Source: a virus. From it: 21,676 bases of DNA. How positions within the stretch are numbered: the first letter of the stretch is position 1; each line of letters opens with the position of its first letter. The translations under genes were made by a program, and so were the position numbers. Under the pieces are notes generated by a model. The model searched no databases, was not told the DNA's origin, and saw nothing but the letters and a program-made list of their open reading frames with translations. Of the stretch, positions 8,820 through 18,054 are shown piece by piece. The stretch spans positions 1 through 21,676 of the IMG/VR virus record IMGVR_UViG_3300023210_000262; one strand, written 5' to 3'.

Positions 8820-10236
8820 AATCAAAAGCATATCAGTAATAAATTTTTGGACTTGTAGGAGTAGTTAAAGTAGTAGCTAATATAAACTTAATACTATAAT
8901 CTCTAAAATCTCATTGAACAGGTAATCTAGCAATATTATCTAAAGGCTGTTCATTAATTGTGCCTAAACTTGTATAAGCTCATCAATCATAACTAATTTG
9001 AACTTCTATTGTTCTGTCGGCATCTATATCTCAAACTTTAAAATATATATATTTAGCAGTTTTCTTATATAGTCAAGCTCATAAAGGATTAACATTTGTT
9101 ATTATTGCTCACTCCTTAGTTTTATTTGCATTTTTATTACTTACATTTATATAATCAACTCATTTATTAGTTCAATCATTAAATCCATAATATAAATAAT
9201 CTTCACTAACATATAATCATCTAATTTGAGTATATTCTAACCCATAACTAGAATACTTAGGTAATTCTTTATAAGCCTCAGGTAATCATTCAACATCTTT
9301 CCCAAACTCATATAATCTTTCATCTCAACTATTATCAGTATGTCCAAATAAAGTAGGTCAATAATTAGCCATAGGGCTTTGGTCGTTCAGATAACTAAAG
9401 ACAAATTTTTGCTCTCATAATTGTTCACTATCTCTGTTTTTGAATAAAGGAACTAAATCATATCAACTCATATAATATAAACCTTTTTGTAATCCAACTA
9501 ATCAAGAATATAGATAATCAATGTTTCATATTTGGTATCAAGCTTCTAATGGTAACTTTAAATCAATACTTTCAGAAATTACATCAGAGTTTCAATCCCA
9601 TAACATTAATTTTCAAGTTTTTGTATACACTCTAAAATATCCTCATACATAAGATATAAAGACAATCTCATCTCAGAATATATCATATTCAGTTACAGTA
9701 TCAGCAGTTGTAGGCTCAAATCTACAAACCTTATCTCCTAACCATATATAAGCAATATCTCATAATACAGTAACTCAAGTATATCAATCATTCTCACTAG
9801 TAGATAAAGCTCAAGTAGTGGCTACAAGAGAAGTAGTCCAAGATGATGCAATAGCAGTAGCTATCGTTTCTGTATATAATGTATAAGTAGAAGTAGCTCA
9901 ATTATTTTGAACTAAATATACATTATCTCATATTACAAAATTAGCAGTAATCCAAATATTACTATCCACAGTTCATACAGTTCAAGTTCTATAAACTCAG
10001 GCATCAGTAAAAGCTAGCACCTTAGAACTATTTGTAATTTTATCATATAATCCTAAAAAAGCTTTCGGCACTTGTGTTCAAGTATCAATAGCTTCTGTCG
10101 GAGCATTATCTAATTGAATAAAATTAGAGTTTCAACTCACATCAATTCAGTTTGAAAATAAATATTTATCAGGTCATCAAAGTACATCATCTTCCGACAT
10201 TCCTCAGGTAAATCAGTCTTTTATATATCTTGCCAT
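8800..10236 (-). CDS. Beta-rich structural protein, possible tail hub or nozzle
   Basis: A 478-residue frame from ATG 10236 (MARYIKDGFTGGMSEDDVLG) to TAA 8800-8802. It is dominated by short beta-strand repeats (VYRTGTVGTVDSNIWITANF; GYQIGNIDYLYSGLVGLQKG), the look of a beta-propeller. The N-terminal GFTGGMSEDDVL with downstream ISVSGN-like text recalls the opening of short-tail hub or stabilisation proteins (P22 gp10 / T7 gp12 type). This is an analogy, not a homology call. Its position after an adaptor-like gene and before the ejection-type proteins suits such a role. It overlaps the next gene by 20 nt. Almost all Gly are TGA. Confidence 0.65.
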
Positions 10237-10254
10237 TTTTTTATAGGTTAAATA

Positions 10255-10944
10255 TTACTCTAAGTGTGTTAAACTTGGGAAAAGTCAATGAATTGGGGCT
10301 GTTATTCTATCTGATAATTCTGTTACCATTTCATTTTTAAGTCTTTCATAATTATTTATCGCATCATTCTTTTCATTGATTTTTCATAAATGCCCTAATT
10401 GATATTGTATCATTCATTCAACAATAGTATTGTGAAATTGTCTAGGGATTAAATTTAATGCCTCAGCTCAACCAAGCACTAGGTCAATCGGAGTAATTGC
10501 ACTAATAATATTTACTCATTCAATAATGTCTTCACTAGGAGCAGGAAAAATATGTGCCTTATTTCAATTTAAGAAAAAGAAAGCATCAGCAGTAGATGTA
10601 TTCTCTGCATAATAATCTAAAGCATAAGGTAGCCCATTTTGTGATACTTCGTGCAATACTTTAGGAATAGTATCTGTACTAGAGTAATATACTTCAATCC
10701 TTTTTACTTTCTTATGTCATACAACTAAAGCAGTAGCTTCTTGTAAATCATATCAAGTTTGCCCTATTACTGTATCAGTTAGAAAACTTCTCATAAATAA
10801 ATCTTCTCAGACAGCATTGATAATTAACTCAATCATATCGTGATAAACTGTATTTAGGTCTAATAATATATCAGTATCATTCCATTGTGTACTATTTACA
10901 TTTATTCTTCTTCTTGCTCTAGCAAAAAGTTCTGTATTGTTCAT
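10255..10944 (-). CDS. Head-tail adaptor-like protein
   Basis: A 229-residue frame from ATG 10944 to TAA 10255-10257. The N-terminus (MNNTELFARARRRINVNSTQ then WNDTDILLDLNTVYHDMIEL) is typical of phage adaptor proteins that dock under the portal: an Arg-rich helix, a W-x-D-x-D-I/L turn, then a helix. The C-terminal part (LIPRQFHNTIVEGMIQYQLG, then a Lys/Glu helix) also fits that family's closing helices. It sits in the head-to-tail part of the map, 10 nt before the hub-like gene and 15 nt after the preceding one. Family assignment is by pattern; gp4-type adaptors of short-tailed phages are the nearest analogy. Confidence 0.68.
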
Positions 10945-10959
10945 AAATTTTTAGTTAAA

Positions 10960-12234
10960 TTATATTTCTTCCCCTAATTCTAAATTTCAAAACATATTAC
11001 AAGCTCAACCACTCTCTCTAGCTCAACATAAAATTAGATAATCTCATTGTTCAGCGAAAAATTCTATATTTTCACTAGGGTTTCATATCGTACTTGTTCA
11101 ATCTTGTGGTACTCTAGCTCAAAGTATTCTAGTTGCCTTAGTAATATCAAATGTTATATCAGTATCAGAATAAGGAACACAATCAATATATTCAATAGAA
11201 CTTCATAATTCAGCATCTTGATATATTCAATCTCAATAAGCAGTTCAGCCTAAAGCAGTAATATCTCTAGTTCTCCAAATACTCATTATTGACTTATTAT
11301 CAGAACTAGCACTAATTCTAGTTAATACACTATCTCTAGTATTAGCTACTCAATATAAAGTTTCTTTAACTCTCATTATAATTAAAGGTTGGTCATATCA
11401 ACTAACAGCTCTACCTTGAGTTATTCATATATCATTAGTACAAGCAACATAAGTTAATCATTGTTTTTGCCCTCATTCACTTGTAACATCTACACAACCA
11501 AAACTCATAGCAACATCAGTTCAATCTGTATTTTCACATCTATAATGTACAGCCATAGCAGGATTAGCAGTAGATACTTGTGTTCAACCTCAAAGATTAG
11601 TAATTACTCAAACTAATTTCAGATTAAAGTAAAAATAATAATTTCATACTCATCTCCAATGATATTGTATATCGTATAAGTTTCAGGCAGATAAATCAGC
11701 TCAAGCAGGTAAATCCAAAACAACAGTCTTAGTTGTTCATACAGTATTCCTCATTACTCATTCTAATACTCAATCTGTTAATCTAAACATAACAGCACTT
11801 CAATTACTTAATAATCCCCATTCTCTTATTCAAGTAGCACTAGGAGCAGGTATATATCAAGCAGTAGCATAATAATGTCATCTGTTAGGTTGGTATCTTG
11901 GGTGTCTTCTACTATGTAAATGAGTTATATCTCAAATAGTAGCTCAACTATTCATATTCATCTGTCAAAGACTAGATACACATTTTGTAGAAGTATCTGT
12001 ATCAACTAAAGCAGTTCAATTTTCAGATATTCTCCAATAAGCTTGTGGTATATTATAAGTCCAAATTCAATGAAACAAAGATAAGTCAGTAGATACTTTT
12101 CTAATTCCCCATACAGTATTTCCTAAATCAGTTTCCATTAAATTTCATCAAGCTCAAGGTGTTGTACTCACAGCTCAATTTCAATTATAACTTTCATTTA
12201 ATATTTGTTGTGGAGTTAATTGTTTATTATCCAT
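10960..12234 (-). CDS. Virion structural protein of unknown role
   Basis: A 424-residue frame from ATG 12234 (MDNKQLTPQQILNESYNGAV) to TAA 10960-10962. It contains a segment often seen in phage structural proteins: HLHSRRHPRYQPNRGHYYAT, followed by beta strands (WGLLSNGSAVMFRLTDGVLE; NLYDIQYHWRGVGNYYFYFN) suggestive of a jelly-roll or concanavalin-like fold. No enzymatic motif is evident. Being the first gene after the Rha terminator, it starts the tail operon. A modest promoter match lies at 12264-12291. Most Gly are TGA, including a GGG triple near TNLGGGTQ. It could be a decoration, connector or baseplate-like protein; I cannot choose among these. Confidence 0.7.
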
Positions 12235-12263
12235 TTTTGGCAAAATTATTAATTAATACTTAT

Positions 12264-12291
12264 ATCTTAATACCTGAGAAATAAAAAGCAA
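12264..12291 (-). promoter_or_regulatory. Candidate promoter for tail operon
   Basis: TTGCTT (12286-12291) and TAAGAT (12264-12269) with a 16-bp spacer. The -35 box grows out of the U-tract of the preceding terminator. The match to consensus is moderate. Its support is the position and the same 16-bp spacer seen in stronger promoters here. Confidence 0.4.
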
Positions 12292-12320
12292 AAAAAAAGG
12301 GCAGAAATTAATCTGCTCTT
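12290..12320 (-). terminator. Terminator after rha-like gene
   Basis: Minus-strand GAGCAGATTAATTTCTGCCC (stem GCAGA/TCTGC plus an outer G-C pair) followed by nine U. The TAA stop of the Rha-like gene lies inside the hairpin loop, so translation termination and the terminator overlap. Confidence 0.8.
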
Positions 12321-13015
12321 ATTTGTTTTTGTCAAATGTCATCTAAATACAATGTATCAGCAAACTTATCTAGTGCTAGTTTACATAATAAGTATATTTC
12401 TTTATAATGTGTGCCTTTTTTCATTTCTTCTACAATAACACCTTTTAACATATTCTCTGCAACTGTTAAGTGAAATAACTCCATTTTATCTAAAGTATCT
12501 CTAGTTTTAGGTTTATTATGTTGTAGTAATTTTAATGCTTTATATTCAGCTTTAGTTAAATTAGCATAATAAAATTTTACTCCACTACTTGCACCTTGCT
12601 CTTTTGCATATTCAATAAAATCTTTTATAGTATCTGTTGCTTGTAATCTTATAGCCTTTCATAATTCTCTAGTTGTTAACCATTCGGAATTTTGTTGTTG
12701 TAATAAAATTTTCTCCATATCATTAAAAGCTTTAATAAATTGTAATTTTTTACTATTAGCTTTTTTATTATGAATATTCATAACGAGAAACATATATCAA
12801 TCTCTATTTATTGAATAATTTTCAAATATCCTTTTATATGAATTTTCATATGTAGATTTAACAAACATTTTATTAAAATCTTCTATGGAAATTTCCATAG
12901 TAAATTTCCTAATTTTTCTAAGTATTTCCATATGAGCAACTCAAAATTCTTCTCAAATTCTATTACTTGTAGTTCTTGCTTCTCATTTAACTAAATTAAC
13001 TAATTCTGAAACCAT
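12308..13015 (-). CDS. Rha family phage regulatory protein
   Basis: A 235-residue frame from ATG 13015 to TAA 12308-12310. Residues 14-100 follow the Rha pattern: RTTSNRIGEEFGVAHMEILR, RKFTMEISIEDF, a YENSYKRIFENYSINRDGYM stretch, LVMNIHNKKA and KLQFIKAFNDME. Residues 110-235 form a second helical domain (EWLTTRELGKAIRLQATDTI; YYANLTKAEYKALKLLQ) like C-terminal parts of phage antirepressor-type proteins. Rha proteins are phage-encoded regulators; in lambdoid phages Rha affects growth in IHF-deficient hosts. It has a dedicated promoter (13071-13098), an inverted repeat just upstream of its start and a terminator at its stop. It is an independent cassette inside the structural operon. Six Gly codons are TGA. 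Confidence 0.78.
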
Positions 13016-13016
13016 A

Positions 13017-13043
13017 TATTAGTATTATTAATAAATACTAATA
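13017..13043. promoter_or_regulatory. Inverted repeat, likely operator of rha-like gene
   Basis: A 10-bp perfect inverted repeat (13017-13026 with 13034-13043; arm TATTAGTATT) with a 7-bp centre, ending two bases upstream of the Rha-like start codon and downstream of its promoter. It could be a repressor or autoregulation site, or a hairpin covering the start. Direct role inferred. Confidence 0.5.
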
Positions 13044-13070
13044 CTATCTATATTTATTAATAAATCAACT

Positions 13071-13098
13071 TTAATATTGATATTAATCTGTTTGTCAA
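13071..13098 (-). promoter_or_regulatory. Promoter of rha-like gene
   Basis: TTGACA (13093-13098, perfect) and TATTAA (13071-13076) with a 16-bp spacer on the minus strand, in the 171-bp gap between the capsid gene and the Rha-like gene. Confidence 0.65.
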
Positions 13099-13130
13099 AG
13101 AAAAATACTTATTTAATAAAGTTAAGATAA

Positions 13131-13152
13131 TAAAAAAAGACCCTAAGGTCTT
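13131..13152 (-). terminator. Terminator after major capsid gene
   Basis: Perfect 6-bp stem AAGACC/GGTCTT with a 4-nt loop (13137-13152), followed by seven U on the minus strand (13132-13138), 35 nt after the capsid stop. A textbook intrinsic terminator. Confidence 0.88.
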
Positions 13153-13186
13153 AATTTCTATTGTATTTAGTTTAGATAGTTTTTGG

Positions 13187-14104
13187 CTATGCAAAACTAG
13201 TGGCACTTTCAAGTCTAATCATTGCATCTTCTTGCAATATTTTAGAAACGAATGCAACTTTAGCACCAACTTTGACCCTTTGTGCAAGTGGGTCGCTATC
13301 AGATGCAGTTCTAGGAGTTATAAATGTTTGTAGGCTGTTTAAGCTTGGAACACCATAAGCACCTCTACCACAAATTAATGTTGGGTAAACAGTAACAGTA
13401 GAAGTAAATGTATTAACATTTGAACTTACAACTATTCTCACACCATTGATTGCCCCAATTTCTCCTTTAATCATTTTTTCAGGAGTTACATATTTGTTTG
13501 TTTCAATAAATCAAGTTACAGATGTATCTTTCTTTAAATCGTAAACAGTATGTGGGTGCAAAATTGCAACATAGTAACCCTCGTAAGTTGGAGCATTAGC
13601 AGATTGTAATTGTGTATATGCACCAATTAAGTCTTCTCAGTCTAGTGTATCAGTAGCATCAATAGTAACTCTTGAAGTAGCATCTCAACTATATCTAACA
13701 TTAGTTCAAGTCATAACTTCATCTTGTACAATGTTATCTATAATTCTAGCCATATTAGACCCAATTTCTTTTGCAGACCCTTGTATAAAGTTTATAGCAG
13801 TAGTATCTAGTAACATACTAGATAAGTTTACATATATACCATATTCCTCAGGACTAGCAGTTATTACTGTTGCATTAAATGCAGTTTCAGTAGGTGTTAC
13901 TCAATCAGTTAGAGTAGCAGTAGCAGTAGAAACAGTTAATTGAGAAAATTTTGCCCAAGATACAGTATTATATCCATCTTCAAACATAGGTTTTTCTCAC
14001 ATATTGAAAAATTCTACATTTGGCTCAAAGTTTTCTAAAACTGTTCTATATAGCCAAGTTTGTAATACTCAAGCATTCAAATCTCATCTTGTTATAGAAG
14101 CCAT
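13187..14104 (-). CDS. Major capsid protein, N4-gp56 family
   Basis: A 305-residue frame from ATG 14104 (MASITRGDLNAGVLQTWLYR) to TAG 13187-13189. Features match N4-gp56-type capsid proteins: an N-terminal helix followed by LENFEPNVEFFNMGEKPMFE, then VSWAKFSQLTV, EEYGIYVNLSS, NMARIIDNIVQDEV, the central YYVAILHPHTVYDLKKDT motif, FIETNKYVTPEKMIKGEIGA and GVRIVVSSNVN. The length is normal for the family. It follows the scaffold-like gene by 24 nt and is followed by a strong terminator, giving a scaffold-capsid unit driven by two tandem promoters. The eight TGA-Gly codons all lie in the first about 200 residues; the last 107 residues use only GGN for Gly, unlike other genes here. Confidence 0.94.
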
Positions 14105-14128
14105 AATCTTATAGTTAATAAATAATTA

Positions 14129-14707
14129 TTAAATACCTATTGTTCAAGCTTTTTCCATTTCCCTTACTGTAACATTTAACTCATCTAAAGACATATCGTT
14201 AGGTTTTTTATCCCTAAGATTTGCTCAAGGTGTTGTTCATACAATTCATCTATTTCAAGCAGTAGCAGTTCTATTATCAGCTAATATATCTTTATTCGCT
14301 GTTATTAAATATGCTTCATCTCTTGTAAAACCTCTTTCTTCAATTAGTTTATCAATAGCCTCTTTGTGTGTTTCAGCATCAGGATTAGATGTATAAAACT
14401 TGTTATCGGCATTTTGTTTTTCTAGTTCTTTTATCCTGTTTTCAAGAGTAATATTCTTATCCTTTTCCTCATTTCTTTGTCAAAGGAGTTTCTTAATCTT
14501 TTTTTCAGGCTTACTAAGGTTTTCATCATCTGCATTAGCAGGGTCAGTTGGCTCAGTAGGTGCTTCTTCTCAATCTCAAGCCTCAGCTTTAGGTTTTGTG
14601 TCAGCAGGTGCATCTCCTCAACCTCAGTCAAGTTTTGCTATATCGTTCATCAAGGCACTATTAAGTTCCTCAGAACTTAGATTGTCAATATTTGCTCAAT
14701 CGCTCAT
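14129..14707 (-). CDS. Scaffold-like protein
   Basis: A 192-residue frame from ATG 14707 to TAA 14129-14131. The N-terminal 65 residues are acidic and rich in Pro, Ala and Gly (DAPADTKPKAEAGDGEEAPT). A Lys/Glu coiled coil follows (residues 66-100, KKIKKLLGQRNEEKDKNITL). A helical part (DKLIEERGFTRDEAYLITAN) and a short basic, Gly-containing tail come after it. Acidic, coiled-coil proteins directly upstream of the capsid gene are usually scaffolds, so the call rests on position and composition. It is the first gene behind the tandem promoters at 14730-14783. TGA is the main Gly codon. Confidence 0.75.
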
Positions 14708-14729
14708 ATTTAATTTGTTAAGTGTTATT

Positions 14730-14757
14730 ATTATACAGCAACAACTGCATTGTTCAA
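14730..14757 (-). promoter_or_regulatory. Proximal promoter of scaffold-capsid operon
   Basis: TTGAAC (14752-14757) and a perfect TATAAT (14730-14735) with a 16-bp spacer on the minus strand, ending 23 nt before the scaffold-like start codon. Confidence 0.7.
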
Positions 14758-14783
14758 TATATGTATACAGAGATTTTTGTCAA
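14756..14783 (-). promoter_or_regulatory. Distal promoter of scaffold-capsid operon
   Basis: A perfect TTGACA (14778-14783) and TATATT (14756-14761), 16-bp spacer. The -35 box begins in the U-tract of the upstream terminator, and its -10 box overlaps the -35 box of the proximal promoter by two bases. Two promoters in tandem fit the high demand for capsid protein. Confidence 0.65.
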
Positions 14784-14809
14784 AAAAAAAGAAGATTATT
14801 AGTCTTCTT
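14782..14809 (-). terminator. Terminator ahead of scaffold-capsid operon
   Basis: Stem AAGAAGA/TCTTCTT (14789-14795 with 14803-14809) followed by nine U on the minus strand. The TAA of the 88-residue gene (14799-14801) lies in the loop, the same design as at the end of the Rha-like gene. Confidence 0.8.
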
Positions 14810-15065
14810 CTTTATCAACTGTTTCAACAATATTATCAAAACTAGAGATTATATTTTCAGGTAACTCAAGGAATTGTTTTAACAACAATCTCTCAACTTT
14901 CTTTAAATCCATATAAGTATATTTCAATTCATTCTCTCATATAGTATCTAGTATTTGTGCATCTAAATCTTGTATTTGTAATTCTATTTCATTACATAAT
15001 TTTAGATAAGGTGGGAAGTTTTGTAATTGTTTCATACCTTTTAAGGCATTTAGTTCTTTACTCAT
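14799..15065 (-). CDS. Small helical hypothetical protein
   Basis: An 88-residue frame from ATG 15065 to TAA 14799-14801, starting MSKELNALKGMKQLQNFPPY. It is rich in Leu, Gln and Glu, with heptad-like spacing that suggests a helical or coiled-coil protein, and has an acidic tail (TVDKEED). One TGA. It overlaps the end of the upstream gene by 16 nt, indicating translational coupling. Lying between portal and scaffold, it may be a head-assembly accessory, but no family is recognised. Confidence 0.62.
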
Positions 15066-15712
15066 AATTTCTTTTTAAGTGTTTCTAATTTCATTTGAGA
15101 GCTTGGATATTTTCAATGTTCTTTTTTATATTGTTCTCTAAGTTCACTAATTTCATCTAATAATTCTATACCACCAATCTCAGCTTCTTTAGCATCTTCT
15201 ATTTCAGGAGTTCATTTACTTCACAAAGCGATAGGAGAAACTCATCATAAATCTTTCTTCATTTCTGCAATAACTTCATCTTGAGCTTCTTTTACTATTT
15301 TTTTAAATACTTCCTTTGATTTACTTGTTTTTTTCTCATCTAAATCTTTTCAAGTGATATATAATATATCTTCATTATTCATTCCTAATTTCAATAATTT
15401 ATCAGTATCTTGAGTGTCTTTTAGACTAAATCCATAAAACTGTTGTAGTTTTTTATACTTTTCTTTTCATTGAACATCTCTTAATTCAAATCATTCAGTA
15501 GGCTTTTTAGCGAACTCTACCTCTCTGTTCTCTTTTATATATTCTAAATCTTCTTTCTTAACTCATTTCTTTTTCATTTCAGTTTCATCAAATAAGTCAA
15601 TATAAGATAGACCATAAAAATCTTGTAATTTACTAATATTACTTACTTGAAACGGATTTTTTGTCCCCTCCATTAAATTTATTCACATTGAATTTGCTCT
15701 TGATATTACCAT
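15050..15712 (-). CDS. Helical hypothetical protein between portal and scaffold genes
   Basis: A 220-residue frame from ATG 15712 to TAA 15050-15052. The sequence is Lys/Glu-rich and holds two similar units: LQDFYGLSYIDLFDETE near residue 30 and LQQFYGFSLKDTQDTDKLLK near 90, an internal repeat. A Gly-rich turn (KKDLGGVSPIALGSKGTPEI) follows, and then a C-terminal coiled coil. It begins 1 nt after the previous stop and overlaps the next gene by 16 nt. An in-frame ATG at 15673 could be an alternative start. No family recognised; context suggests head morphogenesis or portal-associated function. Confidence 0.62.
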
Positions 15713-15713
15713 T

Positions 15714-15989
15714 TTAGTCTAGGTTAGATTTTAAAAATTCTATATTGTCTGTATGAATACCAATAGCTCATATATTAGATGCTAATTGATTATTTTGTTC
15801 ATCTAAAGCTATCTCTAAAGATTTTGTATCTCCATTTCATTCTTCTATATCTGCCTTAATTGCTCCTAACATTATATTGATTGAATTAATATTAGTATGA
15901 CAAGCTATATACTTAAATTGTATATCTGTTAAATGTGCTTCTATGGCTTCTTTAGTAACTAAACCTTTATCAAAAGTAGGTATTTCCAT
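15714..15989 (-). CDS. Small hypothetical protein
   Basis: A 91-residue frame from ATG 15989 to TAA 15714-15716, starting MEIPTFDKGLVTKEAIEAHL. Mostly helical, with Ile/Asn/Gln-rich segments (HTNINSINIMLGAIKADIEE). Two TGA-Gly codons. It is the first gene after the portal terminator and has a good promoter at 16017-16044. It leads a three-gene unit of overlapping or abutting reading frames that ends just before the scaffold promoters. Function unknown. Confidence 0.6.
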
Positions 15990-16009
15990 ATAAAAATGTT
16001 ATAAAATAA

Positions 16010-16043
16010 TGCCCCTATTATAATTAAATTATAAGTAAGGGCA
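16010..16043 (-). terminator. Long hairpin after portal gene, overlapping a promoter
   Basis: A stem of about 15 bp (one bulge, one G-U pair) runs from TGCCC at 16043-16039 to GGGCA at 16014-16010, with a 3-nt tip, followed on the minus strand by UUAUUUUAU. It ends 14 nt after the portal stop. The U-tract is imperfect, so termination may be partial. The hairpin contains the -35 and -10 boxes of the next promoter. Confidence 0.6.
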
Positions 16044-16044
16044 A
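16017..16044 (-). promoter_or_regulatory. Promoter of the three-gene unit after portal
   Basis: TTGCCC (16039-16044) and a perfect TATAAT (16017-16022) with a 16-bp spacer on the minus strand, embedded in the hairpin at 16010-16043, 28 nt before the ATG at 15989. Confidence 0.6.
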
Positions 16045-16057
16045 GTTTTTGTTATTG

Positions 16058-17998
16058 TTACATTATATCTTGAACTGAGGCACTTTCTCAATCTTGTCTT
16101 TGTGCAGATTGTGAGTTAGCCATTGAGTTGTTTATAGCTCATCACATTGCTTGTCATTGACCCATAGGTTGTCAATCCATTTGTAATCAAGCCTGTGTTT
16201 TTTGCTTTAACTGTTCTTTATATATTGCTTCTCTCTTTGCTGTAATCTTCTTCATTGCATCAGTAGGCAATCATCTTTTATATATCATAAGATAAGTTGC
16301 TTGGTCTGTTTGTACATCAATATCTTGTATTTCTATATCGTGATTTAATACTGAGATTTGTTCTTTAGCATCTTGTTCTTCATAAGTTTCAGGTATCATC
16401 TGCTTAATCATATTAGCAGGAGTTCCACTAATTCTTAATATATGCCTGTTTATGAATGCTTTATTTATCTTTGGAATATTTGGGTCTTGTAGAAGTATTT
16501 GGTAATTAGGTATGTTTAATTTTTCTTCTGCTACTTTAGCATCTTCATCAGATTTATTTATAATATCTATATCAATATCATTAGTAGTTATAAAATCAAC
16601 TTTCTTGAAATTCATAACATTACTACCAAATCAATTAGATAGTCTAACAATCTTTTCTGCACTTCCTGAGAAATATTCTCTATAACTTCTATACCATAAT
16701 TTCCAAAAGGCTTTCTCTCCCCAACTGTTCACTTTATTATTAAGGGCAAGATTAAGATTTGCATTCTGTTGTATTGTTTGACTTTCTCTAGCTGTAATAC
16801 TTCTATCTCATCTAACTCATTGTATAATTCAATCAATTCAAGTAGAGTTTTGCACTTCTCTATTCAAACTATTTCTCATCATCTCAACATCTTGTGTAAG
16901 TTTTTCTCTAGCAACTTCTTGTACAACATTTCCAATATCTTCTCAAGATTTAAGATTTATTCAGATATATCTTGAAGTAATACTAGGTTTTTGTAAATCA
17001 GCTCTATTTTTAATCTTGTTCACATCATAAACAAAATCTCATCATAAAGCCTCTTTAGTAGCCTTAATTAGTTGTAGATTAAATAATTTACTAGATGCTC
17101 TTTGTTTATCTTCTACATAATCCATAACAGAATAACCCATAGGATTATCCCTGCTTGGTCTAAAGTAGTTTACAACAACAGGAAATGGTATTAAACTAGC
17201 ATCTTTCTTTTCTTCTTCATTAACAGCCTCTAATTTAATTAGTTTCAGTATAGTTTTACAATCACTATCAACTACAACAAAGTATTTCTCTCAGTTTATA
17301 ATTGTATAATGATTATAAATAGTAATTAGGGCATTTGCAGTAGTATCTTTTTGGAAACTTAATTTATCTGCCTCATTTCTATATTGTAAACTCTTTTGTC
17401 TTTCAGTAGAGATTGTAGATTGTAAATCATCAAGATTAAAAAATCAAGCAGATGCTACTAATGCAGAGCTTTCATTCTTTAATTGTGTCATTGTAACTTC
17501 ACTTTCAAATCAATGAAACCTAAAATCTTGTGCAGTATATCAAGTAGGAGTTGGGTCAGCATACCAAGACATTGGGTCTTGAACTGTAAACATTGGAACA
17601 TTTCTTTTACTATCAAAGTTGTCAAATATTCTAACAGATACTCAGTAGAATAATCTATCAAACTCTTTTTGGTAGTTCTTCCAATCCATATTCATTTCAT
17701 CTGTATCAAATCTAGCTAAGTTCTCTAAATTATCAGCAACTTCATAATCCTCAAAACTTCTTCATTGAAATTTTACAGTCAATTCATCTTGATAAGATAA
17801 TGCTATCAAAGTATTAATTTGAGATGAAGCAATATTTATATTTACCTTATCTTTTCATTTAGCTTGTCAGTTAATTAATTTTATTCTATCTCTAAATTGT
17901 TGTCTTTTTTCTTCAAAGTAACTTTTAGATAAATCCTTTTCTCACTTAATCTGAGATAGAATTTCATCTTTATTTAATCATAATAAATCTAGTTCCAT
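16058..17998 (-). CDS. Portal protein
   Basis: A 646-residue frame from ATG 17998 (MELDLLGLNKDEILSQIKGE) to TAA 16058-16060. Portal-like content: an N-terminal helical part with KVNINIASSQINTLIALSYQ, then VRIFDNFDSKRNVPMFTVQD followed by PMSWYADPTPT, and VVVNYFRPSRDNPMGYSVMD near residue 280. The following VEDKQRASSKLFNLQLIKAT stretch is typical of the P-x-G-x-S-x-x-D...Q...N portal core. A long C-terminal helix region ends in a Gln/Gly/Met-rich tail (QPMGQGQAMGGAINN). It forms the DNA channel at one capsid vertex and anchors terminase. Location after terminase and length suit portals of phages with N4-gp56-type capsids. TGA appears throughout as Gly. Confidence 0.86.
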
Positions 17999-18054
17999 AA
18001 TTGTTTAGTTATTATTAATAATTGTATATTAATCTCTAAGAAAAATTATGCAAA

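Noticed and set aside
14431-14631. Minus-strand open frame of 66 codons
   Set aside because: Out of frame with the scaffold-like gene that covers it; the scaffold frame continues on both sides with matching codon use.
14400-14864. Plus-strand open frame of 154 codons
   Set aside because: It is the antisense shadow of the scaffold-like gene and the end of the next one. Its Ser/Phe-rich composition has no protein character, and the minus strand gives coherent products.
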